Made by a program: the position numbers and the translations under genes
Shown: in pieces, positions 60,973 to 64,000 of the stretch
How positions within the stretch are numbered: the first letter of the stretch is position 1
Layout of the letters: each line of letters opens with the position of its first letter
The notes under the pieces: model-generated
The model's database searches: none
What the model saw: the letters and a program-made list of their open reading frames with translations, nothing else
Told to the model about the DNA's origin: nothing
NCBI GenBank assembly: GCA_020635015.1
Contig: JACKAP010000001.1
Span: 310,001 to 374,000 of the forward strand
Direction of reading: 5' to 3'
From: Calditrichia bacterium
GTDB lineage: Bacteria; Calditrichota; Calditrichia; RBG-13-44-9; J075
DNA length: 64,000 bases

Positions 60973-61083
60973 ACGAGCCGCGTATTTTGCGGCGTGGCAA
61001 TCCCCTGATAATGCTTCCAACGTTACTGCAGGTGGATGCACCTCACCGGAGATTGTTTCGGCATAATACGCCTCGCAATGACA
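60973..61083. repeat. Dispersed ATTGCGAG palindromic repeat, copy 5 (left end eroded)
   Basis: Starts CGAGCCGCGTATTTTGCGG and ends CGCCTCGCAATGACA, with internal ACTGCAGG and GGAGATTG. The first six bases of the usual left end are missing. It separates the Cys-rich peptide gene from the YtkA-like gene. Confidence 0.8.
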
Positions 61084-61096
61084 GATTATCGGGGTA

Positions 61097-61501
61097 TTAA
61101 CGGTTCCAGGTTTGCGTGATGGGTGGTTTCTCGATACGGTTCGGCAGGTTAAAAACGGGGAGTGCACCGATATCGCCGCGATAGGTGCCGCGACGCGGAA
61201 AACGAATTGCGGCAAAGGGGTTGAAGAGCACATATTTGAAAGCGGTAAAGGTTATGCCGGGCGAGGTACTGCTGTCGCCGCAGGCACCGCTGATAGAAAC
61301 ATCGTGAATACTGCCTGCTGGCTGCGGAACGCCACAGCAACTGCTTTGACAGGCGCACTGCTTTTCAATGGTGTTGCCGCAGCAGCAGGATGATGCGGCC
61401 ATGCGAGCGGCGGGAAGCAGCCATGAGGGCGGCACCGTGGTCTCCATGCCGCTCATCAGCAGTGCGAGCAGGATAAACAATATATCTTTTAATGCCGGCA
61501 T
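61097..61501 (-). CDS. Small Cys-rich membrane peptide, possible metal-binding
   Basis: A 134-residue protein starting at ATG 61501 (MPALKDILFILLALLMSG). The N-terminus is a hydrophobic signal or anchor helix. After about residue 35 comes a cysteine cluster (SSCCCGN, QCACQSSCCG, later GACGDS: eight Cys). The C-terminal half, with FTAFKYVLFNPFAAIRFP and GALPVFNLPNRIEKPP, is unlike anything I recognise. It lies upstream of and in the same direction as the YtkA lipoprotein and TonB receptor genes, though 254 bp with repeat copy 5 intervene. A metal-binding role, probably copper, is inferred from cysteines and context. Divergent from modA. Confidence 0.65.
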   Translation of the reverse strand: MPALKDILFILLALLMSGMETTVPPSWLLPAARMAASSCCCGNTIEKQCACQSSCCGVPQPAGSIHDVSISGACGDSSTSPGITFTAFKYVLFNPFAAIRFPRRGTYRGDIGALPVFNLPNRIEKPPITQTWNR

Positions 61502-61690
61502 AGTCGAATCTTGTATTATGACGATCGGTTTATCCGAATCTCTTTTCTCCGGCGCTACTTTGGTAGCATACGTACGGAATATCGGCACCGGAAGCGAGCT
61601 TTTCAAGTGGTTCCGGAAAAAAAACTGCGGTGTGGTAAATTTCGGATGTATATTTATCCCGCTATGGTTCAAGCAATCGGAACAATACTG

Positions 61691-62497
61691 ATGCTGTGGA
61701 AGCGGTTGACGGCATACGGTTTACCATTATCCGGGGTTGGGCTGCGGCGGTTATGCCTGCTCTGGCTGTTCCTGTTGCCGCCGCAACACGCCGTCTGTTC
61801 CCAGGATCTGCTGGTGGCGGTGGCAGCCAATGTGCAGTTTGCCATGGAAGCGCTGCAGACGGCCTTCATGGAGGAAAGCGGTTTGCAGATAAAAACGATT
61901 GTCGGCTCCTCCGGTAAACTGACCGCCCAAATTGAAAACGGCGCGCCCTTCGACCTGTTCCTCTCCGCCGATATGAAGTATCCCCAGGAACTGTACCGGG
62001 CCGGCCTGGCGGTGGATACCCCGCGGGTATATGCCCGGGGGGCGCTGGTGTTGTGGAGTCTGACCGGACTGGATTTGGATCGCGACATTCCGGCCATCCT
62101 GAACGATCCGGCGGTGGAGAAGATCGCCGTCGCCGATCCCCGGCTGGCGCCCTACGGGGCAGAGGCGCTGCAGGTGCTGCAATTTTACGGGATATTCGAA
62201 ACCGCATCGCCAAAGCTGGTGTACGGACGCAGCATCGCCCAGGTGAATCAATATATCACCCTGCAAACCGTGGCAGTGGGGCTGACCGCCAAATCGGTGG
62301 TGCTCTCGCCGGAACTGCAGGAGACGGGAGCCTGGATCGCCATCGATCCCCGGGCCTACTCACCGATCGACCAGGGAGCGGTCATCCTCAAGCACGGCCG
62401 GGATAATCGGCCGGAAGCAGCCCGGCGCTTCTATGCATTCCTTTTTTCCTCTCCGGCACAGGCCATCTTCTCCCGCTACGGGTACGAGCTGCCATGA
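61691..62497 (+). CDS. modA: Molybdate-binding protein ModA
   Basis: The periplasmic binding protein of a molybdate ABC importer, about 268 residues. The start at ATG 61691 (MLWKRLTAYGL) gives a signal peptide ending AVCSQ; a longer frame to 61511 overlaps the divergent promoter region and is not ModA-like. The mature part begins DLLVAVAANVQFAMEAL. It keeps GSSGKLTAQIENGAPFDLFLSAD (oxyanion-binding Ser in GSSG), RGALVLW, VADPRLAPYGAEALQVL and a C-terminal FYAFLFSSPAQAIFSRYG. All are typical. It overlaps the Mop-domain gene by 4 nt (ATGA). No ModB permease or ModC ATPase gene follows. Confidence 0.94.
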   Translation: MLWKRLTAYGLPLSGVGLRRLCLLWLFLLPPQHAVCSQDLLVAVAANVQFAMEALQTAFMEESGLQIKTIVGSSGKLTAQIENGAPFDLFLSADMKYPQELYRAGLAVDTPRVYARGALVLWSLTGLDLDRDIPAILNDPAVEKIAVADPRLAPYGAEALQVLQFYGIFETASPKLVYGRSIAQVNQYITLQTVAVGLTAKSVVLSPELQETGAWIAIDPRAYSPIDQGAVILKHGRDNRPEAARRFYAFLFSSPAQAIFSRYGYELP

Positions 62498-62892
62498 ACC
62501 GGCTGAAGGCAGAGATTACCGCCATCGAAAGCGGCGGCCACATCTCGCTGGTGGAGCTGCGCGCCCACGGCGATCGGTTTAGCTGTGTGGTGATCGAAAC
62601 TCCGCAGACCGCTGCATATCTGCGGATCGGCCGGGAGGTGGAGATCCTGTTCAAAGAGACCGAAGTTTCCATCGCCAAGGACCTCTCCGGGGAGATCAGC
62701 CTGCGCAACCGCATTCCGGCGATGATCAAGCAGGTCGACAAAGGGGCGGTGCTGGCGCGGATCGTGCTCGATTACCGGGGTCTGGAGATCGTGTCCATCA
62801 TCACCACCCGCTCCGCCAACCGCCTCAATCTCCGGCCCGGCGACCGGGTGATCGGGCTGGTCAAGGCGAACGAGGTGTCCATACTGGCGTAG
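62494..62892 (+). CDS. Mop/TOBE-domain molybdate-binding protein (molbindin-like)
   Basis: A 132-residue cytosolic protein made of two Mop/TOBE-like units. The first (about 1-65) has FKETEVSIAKDLSGEISLRN. The second (about 66-132) has NRIPAMIKQVDKGAVLARIV and ends GLVKANEVSIL, the classic Mop ending. Such proteins bind molybdate or tungstate, for storage or as the C-terminal module of ModC. The gene overlaps modA by 4 nt, so the pair is translated together. It could store molybdate or regulate the importer encoded elsewhere. Confidence 0.9.
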   Translation: MNRLKAEITAIESGGHISLVELRAHGDRFSCVVIETPQTAAYLRIGREVEILFKETEVSIAKDLSGEISLRNRIPAMIKQVDKGAVLARIVLDYRGLEIVSIITTRSANRLNLRPGDRVIGLVKANEVSILA

Positions 62893-62950
62893 CACCAGCG
62901 CGCGATATTCGCTCGTTAAGGATTAATTTTACGAATAACATGAGGCCACC

Positions 62951-63409
62951 ATGCAAATCTGGGTCGATGCCGACGCCTGCCCCCGGGCGATTAAGGAGAT
63001 CCTCTTCCGAGCTGCCGAGCGTACCGGGGTGTTGCTGTTCCTGGTTGCCAACCAGCCGCTGCGTACCCCGCCGTCGGAATATATTCGCAGCATCATCGTG
63101 CCCGGTGGGTTCGATGTCGCCGACGAGCATATCAGCGGGGCGGTTCAGAGTGGCGACCTGGTGATCACTGCCGATATTCCCCTGGCGGCAGCAGTAATTG
63201 CGAAAGGCGCCTATGCGCTCAATCCCCGCGGGACATTCTACAATAAGGATAATATCGGGGAAGCGCTTTCGGTGCGCAATTGGATGAGCGACCTCCGCAG
63301 CAGCGGGGTGGAGACCGGCGGCCCGGCTTCGTTTTCTCCGCGCGATCGTGAGAATTTTGCTAATCAGTTAGACCGTTTCCTCAGCAAGCATGGCAGGCAG
63401 GCGGAATAA
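62951..63409 (+). CDS. YaiI/YqxD family (DUF188) protein
   Basis: A 152-residue PIN-like-fold protein. The family signature WVDADACPRAIKEIL (residues 4-18) is followed by LVANQPLRTP (about 35), VPGGFDVADEHI (about 54), DLVITADIPLAAAVIAKGA (about 72-90), LNPRGTFYNKDNI (about 93) and the C-terminal FANQLDRFL. The Asp residues suggest a nuclease-type metal site, but the function of this family is not established. Length is normal. GAGGCC lies before the ATG, 58 bp after the Mop-domain gene. The following 195-bp gap shows nothing notable beyond the ribosome site of the next gene. Confidence 0.93.
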   Translation: MQIWVDADACPRAIKEILFRAAERTGVLLFLVANQPLRTPPSEYIRSIIVPGGFDVADEHISGAVQSGDLVITADIPLAAAVIAKGAYALNPRGTFYNKDNIGEALSVRNWMSDLRSSGVETGGPASFSPRDRENFANQLDRFLSKHGRQAE

Positions 63410-63604
63410 TCCGCTTACCTGCCTCCGCCCTCCCATTTTATCGTTCGAAGCAACATATCTTCAAACTATTGCAACATATCTGAAAGAAATCCCATTCCCT
63501 TTTCCATATCTTGATTCAGCAGTCAATCAGAACGGCTGCGATCAAAATTCATCTGAAAATAATTTACACCTCAACTAACCATTCACCAAGAAAGGAGCAA
63601 CACC

Positions 63605-63973
63605 ATGTCAGATAAGAAAAAATTAGTGATCGTCATCAGCCGGGGATTTGACGACGAACGCGCGTCGGTGGCCTGGAGCATCGCCAACGGCGGTATTAAA
63701 ACCGGTCTCGATGTATCGATTTTCCTGGTCAGTTCCGGGATCGATTGGGTGCGCAAAGGAGCCATGGAAGGCGCGCATCTGAATCCCTACGATCCTCCGA
63801 TGAAGGATATGATCCAGTTCGTGATCGACAGTGGCGGCACCATCATGGCCTGCCCGCCCTGCGCCAAGGCCCGCGGATATGGCGAGGCGGAACTGCTCGA
63901 CGGCGTCGTCATCACCGGATCGGGCGCGATGCACGAGCTGATCAAGCAGGGCGCGGCGACGCTGAGCTTCTAA
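63605..63973 (+). CDS. DsrE-family sulfur-relay-like protein
   Basis: A 122-residue protein of the DsrE/DsrF-like fold. It opens KKKLVIVISRGFDDERAS, then IANGGIKTGLDVSIFLVSSG, and has the subgroup motif IMACPPCAKARGY with CPPC at about residues 79-82. That cysteine pair suggests a thiol or persulfide relay role, or metal binding; other DsrE proteins carry sulfur between enzymes. The C-terminus has GVVITGSGAMHELI. AAGGAG precedes the ATG at good spacing. No other sulfur genes are seen before the window ends 27 bp later. Confidence 0.9.
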   Translation: MSDKKKLVIVISRGFDDERASVAWSIANGGIKTGLDVSIFLVSSGIDWVRKGAMEGAHLNPYDPPMKDMIQFVIDSGGTIMACPPCAKARGYGEAELLDGVVITGSGAMHELIKQGAATLSF

Positions 63974-64000
63974 TAGCCGGCCTGACGGTTATTGCCCTCG

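Overview
The window reads as one contig of a GC-rich Gram-negative bacterium of the FCB superphylum, most plausibly a Calditrichota/KSB1/Ignavibacteria-type lineage. Six surface or secreted proteins end in a type IX secretion (T9SS) sorting tail of the QNYPNPFNPxTxI type. A PorX response regulator (the T9SS regulator), OmpA-family proteins, a TonB receptor and a DUF3078 protein are also present. The lineage call is inference; no rRNA or tRNA gene was found to confirm it.

Layout. 1-3.9 kb: a TPR lipoprotein running off the left edge and a T9SS cargo protein, both on the minus strand. 4-8.3 kb: mutL, miaA and a lipid kinase on the plus strand. 8.5-14.3 kb: minus-strand signalling and envelope genes. 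These are a BON-OmpA protein with a helix-hairpin-helix membrane protein; a tight operon of coiled-coil protein, sensor-like protein, Ras-like GTPase and sigma-54 activator; and a LEA14-like lipoprotein. 14.6-24.7 kb: an Asp-rich outer-membrane protein behind a good sigma-54 promoter, a PH-like membrane protein, an aldo/keto reductase, an alanine racemase homologue lacking its catalytic lysine, a beta-barrel protein and a zinc metalloprotease. 25-35 kb: porX-tsaE, mscS, a DUF3078 protein, glnA, an OmpA protein with calcium-binding repeats, a small HNH/zinc-ribbon operon and a metallo-beta-lactamase-fold hydrolase. 35.2-57.5 kb: a 22-kb island of five co-oriented T9SS cargo genes (two choice-of-anchor-B propeller proteins and three subtilisin-like proteases). 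They share modules, and two of the proteases carry an almost identical 4.26-kb 3' half. 57.8-61.5 kb: a minus-strand set that looks like copper uptake, namely a Cys-rich membrane peptide, a Met/His-rich YtkA-like lipoprotein and an OprC/NosA-like TonB receptor with CxxxM and HxM motifs. 61.7-64 kb: modA with a Mop-domain protein, a YaiI family protein and a DsrE-like protein.

The most unusual feature is between the genes. Many gaps carry short-period repeat arrays (7, 8, about 9-11 or 22 nt) arranged as a left arm, a short spacer and an inverted right arm, so each array can fold back on itself. The unit sequences differ but the architecture is the same. Two arrays of 22-nt units, upstream of mutL and porX, consist of mini-palindromes joined by an AAAYATC linker. 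Their imperfect versions keep tandem G-A mismatches and GNA-type triloops. A separate family of about 117-bp ATTGCGAG palindromic repeats occurs five times.

Seven genes-worth of single-base frame disruptions, mostly one base missing from a C or G run and in two cases disproved by an intact paralogue in the same window, look like assembly indels rather than real pseudogenes. They are annotated as fragments of intact genes.
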